A stretch of 49,458 nucleotides of DNA. Source: Prochlorococcaceae cyanobacterium ETNP18_MAG_14. GTDB lineage: Bacteria; Cyanobacteriota; Cyanobacteriia; PCC-6307; Cyanobiaceae. Positions 19,336 to 29,234 of this stretch are shown here, in pieces. The stretch is taken from positions 1 through 49,458 of the forward strand of contig JASLWC010000002.1 of assembly GCA_030741055.1 (NCBI GenBank), in the 5' to 3' direction. The notes beneath the pieces were generated by a model that saw nothing but the letters and a program-made list of their open reading frames with translations, did no database searches and was not told where the DNA came from. Position numbers and translations under genes: made by a program. Numbering within the stretch: position 1 is the stretch's first letter; the number at the start of each line of letters is the position of its first letter.

Positions 19336-19459
19336 TACGGATGAGACTTATCGGCAGGGCATATCGCTTCAATAGGTCTTGCCTCCTTAGTGGAGCCCTC
19401 GCTAATAGGTTTTTTGTTGGCTTGGCTGATTGCCAAAAACCAGTTGCAGGGGTTTGTTA

Positions 19460-20656
19460 ATGGCGACTTCTAGGCGACTGGGGAGATTGGGAAGCGGTGT
19501 TTTTGATCGCAATGATCGCCGCAAGCAGGCTTATCGATTTACCACCGCTGGTACTGATGCTTTGCCGCTGGTGGATTTATCGCTGGGGTCTACAGACCTC
19601 TTGCCTCCTGATGTGGCCCTTAAGGCCATAGAAGTCGCTTTAAGGACTCCTGAGAGTTCTTCTTATTGCTTGCATGCTGCGACGAGACCCTTTCGGGAGG
19701 CGGTCGCTACCTGGAGTCAGAGGCGTTTTGGTGTCAGCGTTGATCCAGACCGGGAAGTGTTGTTATTAGTTGGTTCACAGGAGGGAACGGCGCACTTGCC
19801 TTTGGCAGTTTTGGATCCTGGCGATGCTGCCTTGATCCTCGATCCCGCTTACCCCTCACATCGGGGGGGACTGGTATTGGCTGATGCCCGAATTGAAAGG
19901 TTGCTGTTGCGAGAGGAGCAGGGCTGGCGGCCTGATTTCAAAGCATTGAGTAACAGCCAGTGGGATCAGCTGCGGATGATGGTCTTTGGCTTTCCCCATA
20001 ATCCAACCGCTCAAGTAGGAAAACAGAGTTGGTTGACGGAAGCCATGGATCGGGGTGTCCGTCATCAGCTGGTGGTTGCTCACGACAATCCTTATGTGGA
20101 TTTAGCTCTAGATGGTGATGCACCAGCTCTTTTGCTTTGTCCTGGATGGCGGGAATGGGGTATTGAGTTTTTCTCTTTCTCCAAGGGCTGGTGCTTGGGG
20201 GGATTCCGATTGGCCTTTGCAATTGGCGCTGAACCCCTGATCAAAGCCCTGCGTGAGCTCAAGGGTGTAGTGGATTTCAATCAGTCTTTGGCTTTGCAGC
20301 GAGGTGGCATAGCAGCCCTTTCTGATGCCCCAGATTGGCCGCAACAGATTCTTGGTGTCTACCGGGAGCGTCGAGACAGGACTCTGGCAGCTTTTGAAAC
20401 CATGGGTTGGCATGTTCCTTGTCCCTCGATGGCGCTTTATCTCTGGTTGCCTGTTCCAGCCTGGGCCAGGCAGCAGGGCTTCAGCGACGAGACTCTGGCC
20501 GCCGATCTTTTGGAAAGAACTGGCATTGCTTTGACACCAGGATCAGGCTTTGGCTCTGGTGGTAAAAATTGGCTGCGCCTTGCTTTAGTTCGTCCAGCAG
20601 AAGAGTTGGAGGCGGCTGTCGCCCGAATTGGACCTTGGTGGCATGCACACGTTTGA
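19460..20656 (+). CDS. PLP-dependent class I/II aminotransferase
   Basis: 398 residues from ATG 19460, which has an AGGGG site 7 nt upstream; an in-frame TTG at 19430 was not chosen. The fold-type I pattern is clear: GFPHNPTAQ with Asn181, AHDNPYVDL, and Lys242 in FFSFSKGWCLGGFRLAFAIG for the Schiff base. Arg250 (phosphate contact) and a C-terminal WLRLALVRP follow. It resembles enzymes annotated as aspartate/diaminopimelate-type aminotransferases, but the amino donor and product are not determined. It overlaps birA by 14 bp. Confidence 0.9.
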   Translation: MATSRRLGRLGSGVFDRNDRRKQAYRFTTAGTDALPLVDLSLGSTDLLPPDVALKAIEVALRTPESSSYCLHAATRPFREAVATWSQRRFGVSVDPDREVLLLVGSQEGTAHLPLAVLDPGDAALILDPAYPSHRGGLVLADARIERLLLREEQGWRPDFKALSNSQWDQLRMMVFGFPHNPTAQVGKQSWLTEAMDRGVRHQLVVAHDNPYVDLALDGDAPALLLCPGWREWGIEFFSFSKGWCLGGFRLAFAIGAEPLIKALRELKGVVDFNQSLALQRGGIAALSDAPDWPQQILGVYRERRDRTLAAFETMGWHVPCPSMALYLWLPVPAWARQQGFSDETLAADLLERTGIALTPGSGFGSGGKNWLRLALVRPAEELEAAVARIGPWWHAHV

Positions 20657-21407
20657 GCCATGGACTGGTGCGGCGGCGGTTGCCCGCCTTTGGCGCACGC
20701 AGTCTTGTGGGGCGAATAGGCCATGGCAGTTGCGCTGGCAGCCGGTATGCGCAAGTACGGAGTTAGGGATGTCTGCTTGGCTTCAGCAGCAGCCGTTATC
20801 TGCAAATCAGCCTCGGGCATTATTCGCCGACCGTCAGACCCATGGCAGAGGGCAGCTTGGTCGAATCTGGCAAGCGCCGATAGGGGGGGTTTGGATCAGT
20901 GCTGCCTTCCCTTGGTCTCAGGCCAATCGCTCTGCAGGGATTTTGGGCTTAGCTGTGGCTGTGGCACTGGCTGAACGGCTCGAGCGGCGTGGAGTGCCTG
21001 TAAGCATTAAATGGCCCAACGATTTAATGGTGGGGGAACGCAAACTGGCTGGTCTTTTGCCGAGATTGGTTCATCGTGGTAGCAGCGTCAGGCTGGCGCG
21101 GATTGGTCTTGGCCTGAATGTTTGTAACCGTGTGCCCAGGGAAGGTATTGCTTTGCTCGAGCTGCTTCGGCCAGGCCAGTGCAATCCTTTGAACTGGACA
21201 GCAGAAGTGCTTTGGGCGCTGGATCGTGCCATCGCTCTGGTGGTTCGAGCTGATTGGGTTTGTTCTCAAGCAAAGAGTCGTCTTTGGGCAAGGCAGGTTC
21301 GCGATCCGAACACTGGTGATCTTTGGGAAGTGATCGGATTTGGTCTAGATGGCTCGCTCGAGCTGTGCCAGGGTTCGCAGACCACAACCTGGACCCGCTG
21401 GTCTTAA
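20643..21407 (+). CDS. birA: Biotin--[acetyl-CoA carboxylase] ligase
   Basis: 254 residues from ATG 20643, which begins inside the aminotransferase end; TTG 20628 is an alternative. BirA activates biotin with ATP and attaches it to the biotin carboxyl carrier protein, the first step of fatty-acid synthesis. The signatures are GRGQLGRIWQAPIGGVW (biotinyl-AMP loop) and SIKWPNDLMVGERKLAGLL with catalytic Lys. There is no N-terminal helix-turn-helix, so this is the group I form, without repressor function. A T-rich stretch follows the stop (21420-21439). Confidence 0.94.
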   Translation: MHTFEPWTGAAAVARLWRTQSCGANRPWQLRWQPVCASTELGMSAWLQQQPLSANQPRALFADRQTHGRGQLGRIWQAPIGGVWISAAFPWSQANRSAGILGLAVAVALAERLERRGVPVSIKWPNDLMVGERKLAGLLPRLVHRGSSVRLARIGLGLNVCNRVPREGIALLELLRPGQCNPLNWTAEVLWALDRAIALVVRADWVCSQAKSRLWARQVRDPNTGDLWEVIGFGLDGSLELCQGSQTTTWTRWS

Positions 21408-21454
21408 TTGAATTGGATCTTTTTTTATATTTTTTTGTTTGAGGAGCTGATCGA

Positions 21455-22390
21455 GTGCTGTTTCGCTGGTTCGCTGCTGCATTGCTGCTTTCAGTTCCGG
21501 CGCTTGCTGAGCCGTTAATGCCTTCGCTCGAGGCTTTTAAGGTTGAGACGCCGCTAAGGTTTGATCAATCTCTTGAGGCGTTGGAGCGCAACAAGGTGAT
21601 TACTTCTGCGGAACGCCGACAGCTGGAGGGGCGTGAGGCGGGCTTGAGGATCGATGTACCTCGGATGTTGCAGGCTTGTCGTAGTGGTGCGCTGTCAGCT
21701 CAGGAATGTTCTAGTGGAGTTGCTTTGCGCTCAAGGGCGCGCCGAGGTCGTACCCAGATCTCTTTGAGGAGGCGGGGCCCAGGAGGTCGTCTGTTGCAGC
21801 CTCTTACGGTTCCGGTTTCGGCATTGCTAGCAGGCTCTAGTGGTGACTTCAGCTTGGCCTCAGTGTTTGCAGTAACTCCCAGACCACAGCCCTTGCAGGG
21901 CAATGGAGATAGTCAGCTTCTTTTCCCGATCATCGGAGGTGCCTTGACCAGTAGTGAATTTGGCTTGCGTTTGCATCCTGTGATTGGTAATTGGCTGATG
22001 CATGCGGGCAAGGACCTGGCTGCACCAGAAGGTACGCCTGTCGTGGCGGCATTGACGGGAACCGTGATCAGTAGTGGCCTTGCAGGGGGCTATGGCATAG
22101 CTGTTGAACTTGAACATGACAACCCGCGTAGGCGCACTCTTTATGGACATCTTTCAGAGATTTATTTGAAGCCAGGGCAGCAAGTTCGTCAAGGGGAGGT
22201 GATTGGTCGGGTTGGTAGTACAGGCCTAAGCACTGGTCCTCATCTTCATTTCGAATTGCGGCGCCCTCAAGGTGATGGTTGGGTCGCGATTGATCCAGGT
22301 GAGCTGGATTTTAATCCGTTGGCAGCTTCAGGTTTAGATGCGGTTTCAGTGATGATTGGTCAGTTGATCGGGAGCCTTGAACGGCCTTGA
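21455..22390 (+). CDS. M23-family (LytM-type) peptidoglycan endopeptidase
   Basis: 311 residues from GTG 21455, with GAGGAG a few nt upstream. A signal peptide is present (about 1-18, RWFAAALLLSVPALAEP), so it acts in the periplasm. The C-terminal M23 domain keeps the zinc and catalytic residues: His183 and Asp187 in HAGKDLAAPEG, His232 in TLYGHLS, and His263/His265 in GPHLHFELRR. An N-terminal region (about 30-90) is rich in charged residues with two Cys (75, 85). It likely cuts stem-peptide crosslinks. Partner genes are not obvious; it converges on the response regulator gene. Confidence 0.93.
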   Translation: MLFRWFAAALLLSVPALAEPLMPSLEAFKVETPLRFDQSLEALERNKVITSAERRQLEGREAGLRIDVPRMLQACRSGALSAQECSSGVALRSRARRGRTQISLRRRGPGGRLLQPLTVPVSALLAGSSGDFSLASVFAVTPRPQPLQGNGDSQLLFPIIGGALTSSEFGLRLHPVIGNWLMHAGKDLAAPEGTPVVAALTGTVISSGLAGGYGIAVELEHDNPRRRTLYGHLSEIYLKPGQQVRQGEVIGRVGSTGLSTGPHLHFELRRPQGDGWVAIDPGELDFNPLAASGLDAVSVMIGQLIGSLERP

Positions 22391-22397
22391 TCTATCA

Positions 22398-23123
22398 CTA
22401 TTTATCCTCACGAAGGATAAATCCAACCCCACGAACTGTGTGAATCAAAGTGGCAGCATCTTTTTGCTCAATTTTTTGGCGCAGATAACGAATATATACA
22501 TCTAAAAGATTATCATCTCCAAAGAAGTCTTCTCCCCATACAGCTTTCATGATTGCGTCACGTTCGTGAACCTTTTCTGCTCCAAGTATTAGAAAATGTA
22601 GTAACTCATATTCTTTTACGGAAAGTTGAATCTTGCGATCACCGCGGGTTACATCACGGGTGCTGGTGTTCATCTTTAGGTCTGATATTTGCAGAGTCTC
22701 TGGTATCTCTTCGGCTACAGTTTTCCCTGAGAATTTCCCAGCTCTTCTTTGCATGGCTCGAAGTCTGGCCATGAGCTCTTCAATGGAGAAGGGCTTGGTT
22801 AGATAATCATCAACTCCAGCATCTAGTGCTTTAACTCGATCAGTAACATCATCATGACCTGTGAGCATCAAGATTGGTGTATTGATGCCACTAGAGCGTA
22901 TGCGTTGACATACATCCACACCTGTGAAATCAGGAAGGTTCCAATCAAGAATAATTAGGTTTGGGTATGGTTCACTTCGAGCTTTTATCAGTCCTGAAGC
23001 TCCGTTTTCTGCCACGCTTACCTCATAACCCTCTACATCAAGCTCTAGTTGCAGAAGTTCTGTAAGTCTAGGTTCATCATCCACCAATAGGACCCTGGTT
23101 TTAGGCGGTGATGTGTCAGTCAT
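22398..23123 (-). CDS. OmpR/PhoB-family response regulator (ManR/NblR-like)
   Basis: 241 residues from ATG 23123; an in-frame TTG at 23135 would add four. The receiver domain has VLLVDDEPRL, the phosphoacceptor Asp60 in LIILDWNLPD, and the usual Lys in YLTKPFSIEELMARLR. A winged-helix DNA-binding domain follows (LSVKEYELLHFLI, NLLDVYIRYLRQKIEQ, LIHTVRGVGFILR). It resembles ManR-like regulators of cyanobacteria, but I would not assign a symbol. No sensor kinase is next to it. It is 84 bp upstream of nothing on its strand except the M23 gene it converges on. Confidence 0.92.
   Translation of the reverse strand: MTDTSPPKTRVLLVDDEPRLTELLQLELDVEGYEVSVAENGASGLIKARSEPYPNLIILDWNLPDFTGVDVCQRIRSSGINTPILMLTGHDDVTDRVKALDAGVDDYLTKPFSIEELMARLRAMQRRAGKFSGKTVAEEIPETLQISDLKMNTSTRDVTRGDRKIQLSVKEYELLHFLILGAEKVHERDAIMKAVWGEDFFGDDNLLDVYIRYLRQKIEQKDAATLIHTVRGVGFILREDK
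22400..22422. terminator. AT-rich hairpin in the convergent M23/regulator gap
   Basis: ATTTATCCT (22400-22408) and AGGATAAAT (22414-22422) pair perfectly over 9 bp with a 5-nt loop. It covers the last codons of the response regulator. No T-run follows on either strand, so it is a weak terminator candidate. Confidence 0.35.
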
Positions 23124-23207
23124 TGAGTTAATCAACCTAGTTTCTACTTAAGCAGTTTCTCTGATCCAGGGCTTGTGCTCTCAAGGTTTTATTAGTGAAC
23201 CTTTTGC

Positions 23208-23636
23208 TTAGGATGAGTGTCTACTTAGAAGGGTGGGAAGTCTCTCGAAGAGATCGGGCTTGATTACATAACTTTCAGCACCGGCGTCGAGCACCTGGCG
23301 TTGTTTGCTGGGGTCGCTTAGGGCCGACACCACAACAATACGTGGCAAGCTGTGATGAGCAGATCGCTGTTGCAGTAGCTGCAGGCATTCCAGCCCATCC
23401 ATGCCTGGCATCATTAGATCTAGCAGCACCAAATCAATCTCCTCCATAGGGGCAGTATCAAGGAAACTTTCGGCCGATTCGAAGATCAAGACGCAATGTC
23501 CCTCGTCTTGAATTTCCTCCTTGAGCAATTGGCGAACCCTGGGATCATCATCGACTACTGCCACGGTTAGCTCAGAGGTGATGTGAGAGTTGTTTACAGC
23601 TGATTCCGTGCTATTTGGCTGCATCTTTTGGTTCAT
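23208..23636 (-). CDS. Stand-alone receiver-domain response regulator
   Basis: 142 residues, made up of one CheY-like receiver after a 20-residue tail. Acidic pocket VAVVDDDPRV, phosphoacceptor Asp73 in LVLLDLMMPGMD, a Ser in VVVSALSD and Lys in SYVIKPDLF are present. There is no output domain, so it must act by protein contact or as a phosphate relay. It lies 84 bp upstream of the OmpR-type regulator on the same strand; both could be cotranscribed. The partner kinase is not in the window. Confidence 0.88.
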   Translation of the reverse strand: MNQKMQPNSTESAVNNSHITSELTVAVVDDDPRVRQLLKEEIQDEGHCVLIFESAESFLDTAPMEEIDLVLLDLMMPGMDGLECLQLLQQRSAHHSLPRIVVVSALSDPSKQRQVLDAGAESYVIKPDLFERLPTLLSRHSS

Positions 23637-23692
23637 TCTTGTGTAGAGGTGATATCTCTTGGAAACAGTTCAGCAAATGGCAGTTCAGTGTT

Positions 23693-24415
23693 TCAGCCCC
23701 CAAGAACCCTGCCATCGTTGAACCTGGCGACTCGATCTGCTCTTGCAGAAACATCGTTTTCGTGGGTGACTAGCACCAGAGTGATCCCCTGATGATGCAA
23801 CTCATCAAAGAGGGTTAGAACATCTTCTGTGGTTTGAGAATCGAGGGCGCCTGTGGGTTCATCAGCCAGCAGTAATGCTGGATTGTTGATCACTGCACGG
23901 GCAATTGCGACTCGCTGCTGCTGCCCTCCCGAGAGTTGATTGGGGCGGTTACCCATCTGTTGGGCGAGCCCGACTCTCTCGAGAGCTTGCCTGGCTCGTT
24001 CTCGTCGCTGGGTAGCAGGAACCCCGGCATAGATCATTGGCAGCATCACATTTTCTAGGGCCGTGGCCTCGGGGAGCAGGTGGAATTGCTGAAAAACGAA
24101 GCCAAGTTCCTGATTGCGTAGATCTGCCAGAGCGTCATCATCAAGATCTTCGATAGTTACGCCGTTGAGCTGATAGCTGCCGCTGGTTGGACGATCTAGG
24201 CAACCGAGAATATTCATTGCCGTGCTCTTCCCAGAGCCACTGGCGCCCATTACGGCCAGATAATCGCCCTGATTCACGATCAGATTGAGATGGTCTAGAG
24301 CTTTTACTTTTCCAGCACCATTTCCATAGAGCTTGCTTACATCGCTCAATACGGCGACAGGGTGGCTGTTGCTTCTTACTCGATCAGCCAAGGGATCCTT
24401 TGCTTCCCATTGCAA
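23693..24415 (-). CDS. MacB/LolD-type ABC transporter ATPase
   Basis: About 240 residues. Walker [10 protein letters not shown], a Q-loop ([11 protein letters not shown]), signature [14 protein letters not shown], Walker [14 protein letters not shown] and the H-loop LVTHEND are all present. The pattern ([12 protein letters not shown]) is that of MacB/LolD/DevA ATPases that power tripartite exporters or lipoprotein release. No permease gene is adjacent. No ATG is available: TTG 24415, 24391 or 24349 must be the start, and TTG 24415 overlaps ndhB by 32 bp. It is downstream of ndhB on the same strand. Confidence 0.9.
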   Translation of the reverse strand: MQWEAKDPLADRVRSNSHPVAVLSDVSKLYGNGAGKVKALDHLNLIVNQGDYLAVMGASGSGKSTAMNILGCLDRPTSGSYQLNGVTIEDLDDDALADLRNQELGFVFQQFHLLPEATALENVMLPMIYAGVPATQRRERARQALERVGLAQQMGNRPNQLSGGQQQRVAIARAVINNPALLLADEPTGALDSQTTEDVLTLFDELHHQGITLVLVTHENDVSARADRVARFNDGRVLGG

Positions 24416-25955
24416 TTGCTTCTTGAAGAAGCGGCGTACCGGCTACGGCACTGTTGGCCCATTGAAAAAGAGGATTTGAAAGTATGCCGCCAACTGCTGT
24501 AACGACAACGCATCCCAAGAGTGCTACCCGAAGAGGAGGCATGCCAATAGTTGTCCATTGGATCGGCGGATAGGCCTTCACAACATCTGAAGCTTCCTGT
24601 GGTTCTTTGACCACCATCATTTTGATCACCGAGATGTAGTAATAAATCGATACCACAGAGGTCACTAGGCCAACGACAACCAAGAGATATTGATGATCGG
24701 CCCAGCCAGCGAAGAAGAGATAGATCTTGCCAAAGAAGCCAAGCATGGGAGGGATTCCCCCCAAAGAAAGAAGGCAGAGACTTAGACCAAGTGTTATCAA
24801 AGGATCTTTTTGATATAGACCTGCATAGTCAGAGATTCGATCACTTCCTGTACGTATGGAGAAGAGAATGATGCAGGCAAAAGCACCCAGGTTCATGAAT
24901 AGATATGCCGCCATGTAGAGCACCATTGCGGCGAAGCCGTCTTTGGTTCCACACACCAGACCAATCATCACGAATCCTGCCTGGCCGATAGAGCTGTAAG
25001 CCAGCATTCGCTTCATTGATGTCTGTGCCAGAGCCACCACGTTGCCCAGAGTCATGCTCAGCACTGCAAGCACGGTGAAGAGCAACTTCCATTGGCTGTC
25101 GAAAGCCCCAAAACAGCCAACCAATAACCGCAAGGCCAGAGCAAAGCCCGCAGCTTTAGAACCAACAGAGAGGAATGCAACCACAGGTGTTGGCGACCCT
25201 TCATAGACATCAGGGGTCCATTGGTGGAAGGGCACCGCAGCGATCTTGAAGGCCACCGTGGAAAGTACGAAAACCAATGCCAAGGCAGCCAGTGGCGTAG
25301 GGCTGGTTAGTAAAGAAATACCAATTGCTTGCAAGCTTGTGGTGCCGCTGAGGCCGTAGAGAAGGGACGCTCCGTAAAGAAAAACTGCAGCAGCAGCAGA
25401 GCCAATTAGGAGATATTTGAGTGCAGCTTCTGAACTACGGGCATCCCGTTTCATGTAGCCAGCGAGCAGGTAACTGGCAACGGAGAGGGTCTCGAGGGAG
25501 ATGAACACACTCACAAGATCGGTTGAGCCGCAAAGGAGCATCGCTCCAAGGGTTGCGGCCAGAAGGATGGCGGCATATTCCCCGATTGGTGTGCCGCATT
25601 TCTCTGCATATCGCCAGCTGATCAGCAGTGACAACAAGGTAGAGAGAGCAACCACGGCCCTAAAGGCAATGGCCAGGTTGTCGGCTAGGAAGGCCCCAAG
25701 GAAAGAGGGTTCTAAAGGGGCATTCCACTGCTGGGCGAGCAGCAATAGGGCTATGCCAAGGCCGGCATAGCAAATAGGAGGCACCCAGCGCGCTGCGACC
25801 TGCTCGCCGGCGAGATCCACAAGCAGGGTCGCCAGCATTGCTATTAGGACAGCCCCTTCTGGGGCAATAGCACCAGCGTTTAGTGCAAGGTTGAGCAGCT
25901 CATTGGGAGCTGCTGTGGCTTGGGTGGCGATAAGAAATACACCCATGTCGGGCAT
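24384..25955 (-). CDS. ndhB: NAD(P)H-quinone oxidoreductase subunit 2 (NdhB)
   Basis: 523 residues from ATG 25955; an upstream frame to 26033 and ATG 25946 also exist. NdhB is a proton-pumping antiporter-like subunit of the photosynthetic NDH-1 complex in the thylakoid membrane. It serves respiration and cyclic electron flow. There are about 14 hydrophobic helices. The signatures [20 protein letters not shown] and [20 protein letters not shown] contain the conserved acidic and lysine residues of the proton path. Its 3' end overlaps the MacB-type ATPase. It is divergent from topA with a 127-bp gap. Confidence 0.97.
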   Translation of the reverse strand: MPDMGVFLIATQATAAPNELLNLALNAGAIAPEGAVLIAMLATLLVDLAGEQVAARWVPPICYAGLGIALLLLAQQWNAPLEPSFLGAFLADNLAIAFRAVVALSTLLSLLISWRYAEKCGTPIGEYAAILLAATLGAMLLCGSTDLVSVFISLETLSVASYLLAGYMKRDARSSEAALKYLLIGSAAAAVFLYGASLLYGLSGTTSLQAIGISLLTSPTPLAALALVFVLSTVAFKIAAVPFHQWTPDVYEGSPTPVVAFLSVGSKAAGFALALRLLVGCFGAFDSQWKLLFTVLAVLSMTLGNVVALAQTSMKRMLAYSSIGQAGFVMIGLVCGTKDGFAAMVLYMAAYLFMNLGAFACIILFSIRTGSDRISDYAGLYQKDPLITLGLSLCLLSLGGIPPMLGFFGKIYLFFAGWADHQYLLVVVGLVTSVVSIYYYISVIKMMVVKEPQEASDVVKAYPPIQWTTIGMPPLRVALLGCVVVTAVGGILSNPLFQWANSAVAGTPLLQEAIAMGSKGSLG

Positions 25956-26082
25956 GACGCGAGCACGATCTGACCAGTCCGAGTGACTGTAGCTGCGCTG
26001 CCTTGCTAAAAGTTGTGAAGTACCCCGCACCATGCAGCTTGGCCGCCGGTGCGATAAAGATTGGAGCGGTTACATACCGTCT

Positions 26083-28782
26083 GTGGCGAACACCCTTGTC
26101 ATTGTCGAAAGCCCTACAAAGGCCAGAACCATTCGTGGGTTCTTGCCTAAGGACTTCCGCGTAGAAGCCTCAATGGGGCATGTGCGCGACTTGCCCAACA
26201 ACGCCAGCGAGATCCCTGCAGCCCAGAAGGGGCAGAAGTGGGCCAACCTTGGTGTTAACACCACAGCTGATTTTGAACCTCTTTATGTGGTTCCGAAGGA
26301 CAAGAAGAAGGTGGTCAAGGAGCTCAAGGCTGCCTTAAAGGGAGTTGACCAGCTCTTGTTGGCGACTGACGAAGATCGTGAGGGCGAAAGCATCAGTTGG
26401 CATCTGCTGCAGTTGCTGGCTCCAAAGGTGCCGGTGAAGCGGATGGTGTTTCACGAGATCACTAAGGAGGCCATTGCCAAGGCCCTAGATCAGCCTCGAG
26501 ATCTTGATATGGAGCTTGTTCACGCCCAGGAGACGCGGCGCATTCTTGATCGTCTAGTGGGCTACACCCTTTCACCACTGCTGTGGAAGAAGGTGGCATG
26601 GGGGCTTTCTGCTGGTCGGGTGCAGTCCGTTGCCGTGCGCTTGATTGTGCAGCGTGAACGTGCCCGTAGAGCGTTCTGTAGCGGTAGTTATTGGGACCTC
26701 AAGGCCAAGCTTGATAAAGGGGCAACTTGCTTTGAGGCCAGGCTCACGAAACTTGCTGGAGAGAAGATCGCTACGGGTAGTGACTTTGATGAGGCAACAG
26801 GTGGTCTGAAGGCTGGCAGTAGTGTTCGCCTGCTTAATGAATCAGATGCGCTAAGTCTTACCGAGACCGTTCGTTCCAGTCAGTGGCTGGTGGAAGCGGT
26901 GGAAGAGAAGCCAACGGTGCGTAAGCCTGTGCCTCCTTTCACGACAAGTACTTTGCAGCAGGAGGCCAATCGCAAGCTGCGCTTTTCGGCGCGGGAAACG
27001 ATGCGCTGCGCTCAGGGGCTCTATGAGCGTGGCTTTATTACCTATATGCGCACCGACTCTGTGCATTTATCTGAGCAGGCCATTAAGGCCGCTCGTGGTT
27101 GCGTGGAGTCCCGTTATGGCAACGATTATCTCAGCAAGACACCACGTCAGTTCACTACTAAATCTCGCAATGCTCAGGAGGCTCACGAAGCGATACGACC
27201 CGCTGGTGAAAGCTTTCGTGCTCCAAGTGATTCTGGACTTGAAGGACGCGACCTGGCCCTTTATGAGTTGATTTGGAAGCGAACAGTGGCCAGTCAGATG
27301 GCAGAGGCTCGACTCACCATGCTGGCGGTGGATATTCGCGTTGCTGATGCCAACTTCCGGGCAACGGGTAAGCGCATTGATTTTCCTGGTTTCTTTCGCG
27401 CCTATGTCGAGGGCAGTGATGATCCAGACGCCGCGTTAGAGGGCCAGGAAGTCTTGTTGCCTGATCTAGCAGTTGGAGAATCTCTAAAACCGCAGGATGT
27501 GGAGGCCCTCGGTCATCAGACCCAACCGCCGGCTCGTTATAGCGAGGCCTCGCTGGTGAAGATGCTCGAGAGGGAGGGCATCGGTAGGCCCTCCACCTAC
27601 GCCAGCATCATCGGCACCATCGTTGATCGTGGTTATGCCGCTCTGCAAAACAACTCGCTCACTCCTAGTTTCACTGCTTTTGCTGTAACTGCTCTATTGG
27701 AGGAGCATTTCCCTGATCTGGTAGATACCAGCTTCACGGCTCGGATGGAATTCACTCTGGATGAGATCTCCACAGGCAAGGTTCAGTGGCTGCCCTATCT
27801 CGAAGGCTTCTATAAGGGCGATAAGGGTCTAGAGAGCCAGGTTCAGCAACGTGAAGGTGATATTGATTCCAGCGTGTCTCGCACTGTTGATCTAGAGGGA
27901 CTGCCTTGTGTTGTGCGTATCGGTCGCTTTGGGGCCTATCTAGAAGCCAAGCGAGTGGGAGATGACGGCGAGGAGGAATTAATTAAGGCCACCCTGCCTC
28001 AAGAAATCACGCCTGCTGAGCTTGATGCAGATAAAGCAGAGCTAATTCTCAAACAGAAAGCTGATGGTCCGGAATCCATTGGCGAAGACCCAGAAACCGG
28101 TGATCAGGTTTATCTCCTCTTTGGTCAGTACGGGCCTTATGTGCAACGAGGCCAGGTGAGCGAGGAAAATCCGAAGCCAAAGCGTGCATCCTTGCCTAAG
28201 GGATTGAAGCCGGAAGAGCTCAGTCTTGATGATGCGCTTGGGTTATTGCGTCTACCTCGTTTGCTGGGAGAGCATCCCGACGGCGGAAAAATTCAGGCGG
28301 GATTGGGTCGCTTCGGCCCTTATGTGGTCTGGGATAAGGGCAAGGGGGAGAAGGACTATCGGTCTCTTAAGGCTGAGGATGATGTGCTTTTGGTGGGGCT
28401 TAGCCGTGCCATGGAACTGCTGGCGATGCCCAAGCGGGGTAGGGGTGGCCGCACTGCATTGAAAGACCTTGGCATTCCGGAGGGGAGTGAGGAGAAGGTG
28501 CAGGTTTTTGATGGTCCCTATGGTTTGTATGTAAAGCAGGGGAAGGTGAATGCGTCGCTACCTGAAGGCAAGGGCGCTGATGACATCACTCTTGAGATAG
28601 CGGTAGAGCTATTGGCTGCCAAAGCTTCAACCAAGAAGACGAGTCGGAGCAAAAAGAGCACCTCAACATCTAGTAAAAAACCTGCAGCAAGCAAACCCAA
28701 AGCTCGTAAACCGCCTGCTACTACAAAGACAGGTCGGCTACGAGCCAGCGCTGTTCGGGTCATTAAGCCGGGTGATAGCTGA
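26083..28782 (+). CDS. topA: DNA topoisomerase I (type IA)
   Basis: 899 residues from GTG 26083, giving [20 protein letters not shown], the family start; the frame extends upstream but is not used. TopA relaxes negative supercoils. The Toprim domain starts at the N-terminus ([17 protein letters not shown]), the active-site Tyr321 is in [10 protein letters not shown], and [13 protein letters not shown] is present. Instead of zinc ribbons the C-terminus carries repeated TopA-C motifs ([32 protein letters not shown]). A Lys/Ser/Pro-rich tail (about 820-899) follows. It starts the five-gene overlapping run to 32152. Confidence 0.98.
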   Translation: MANTLVIVESPTKARTIRGFLPKDFRVEASMGHVRDLPNNASEIPAAQKGQKWANLGVNTTADFEPLYVVPKDKKKVVKELKAALKGVDQLLLATDEDREGESISWHLLQLLAPKVPVKRMVFHEITKEAIAKALDQPRDLDMELVHAQETRRILDRLVGYTLSPLLWKKVAWGLSAGRVQSVAVRLIVQRERARRAFCSGSYWDLKAKLDKGATCFEARLTKLAGEKIATGSDFDEATGGLKAGSSVRLLNESDALSLTETVRSSQWLVEAVEEKPTVRKPVPPFTTSTLQQEANRKLRFSARETMRCAQGLYERGFITYMRTDSVHLSEQAIKAARGCVESRYGNDYLSKTPRQFTTKSRNAQEAHEAIRPAGESFRAPSDSGLEGRDLALYELIWKRTVASQMAEARLTMLAVDIRVADANFRATGKRIDFPGFFRAYVEGSDDPDAALEGQEVLLPDLAVGESLKPQDVEALGHQTQPPARYSEASLVKMLEREGIGRPSTYASIIGTIVDRGYAALQNNSLTPSFTAFAVTALLEEHFPDLVDTSFTARMEFTLDEISTGKVQWLPYLEGFYKGDKGLESQVQQREGDIDSSVSRTVDLEGLPCVVRIGRFGAYLEAKRVGDDGEEELIKATLPQEITPAELDADKAELILKQKADGPESIGEDPETGDQVYLLFGQYGPYVQRGQVSEENPKPKRASLPKGLKPEELSLDDALGLLRLPRLLGEHPDGGKIQAGLGRFGPYVVWDKGKGEKDYRSLKAEDDVLLVGLSRAMELLAMPKRGRGGRTALKDLGIPEGSEEKVQVFDGPYGLYVKQGKVNASLPEGKGADDITLEIAVELLAAKASTKKTSRSKKSTSTSSKKPAASKPKARKPPATTKTGRLRASAVRVIKPGDS

Positions 28783-29234
28783 TGCCCACAGTGAGTTCAA
28801 AGCGTTTACCTGCTGGTTTGCTTGGCATGTGGGTTTCGTTACTTGCTTTGCTGTTGCAGGCCTGCGCCAATACGCCTATTGGCCAAGAGCTGGCAAATAG
28901 TTTTGATACTCCGCCGCAGAAGCCTGCACCTGAGACAGCCGTTGCTAGTAATTCGGATTCGAGTGATTCTTCAGTTAGTTCACGAGCTCCAGCACAGGAA
29001 GCGACTAAGCCCGATGCTGGAATTCGCGAGAGGTTGAACATTTCTCCACCTGTCAAAGCGCAGCCCTATCGCATCACTATCAAGTTGTCTGGCGCCGATC
29101 CGTCGGCGCCAGCTGAAGCCGTCACACAGGCGCTGAGAAGGGCTGGAGTGAACTTTGAGGTTGTGATGATTGAAAGGGTTCAGGCTCAGTCTTCGGGCAC
29201 AGTGGCACCTGCAGGCAGTGGAGCGAAACCGTGA
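28782..29234 (+). CDS. Putative small lipoprotein, unknown function
   Basis: 150 residues. A signal sequence ends in a lipobox-like LLLQAC with Cys28, so it may be a lipid-anchored envelope protein. The middle is rich in Ser/Asp/Pro/Ala (SNSDSSDSSVSS) and likely disordered. The C-terminal 60 residues (PYRITIKLSGADPSAPAEAV, then LRRAGVNFEVVMIERV) look like a small alpha-beta domain. I know no family. The start overlaps the topA stop by 1 bp (TGATG). Its end overlaps the DUF2232 start by 4 bp. Co-transcription is likely. Confidence 0.75.
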   Translation: MPTVSSKRLPAGLLGMWVSLLALLLQACANTPIGQELANSFDTPPQKPAPETAVASNSDSSDSSVSSRAPAQEATKPDAGIRERLNISPPVKAQPYRITIKLSGADPSAPAEAVTQALRRAGVNFEVVMIERVQAQSSGTVAPAGSGAKP

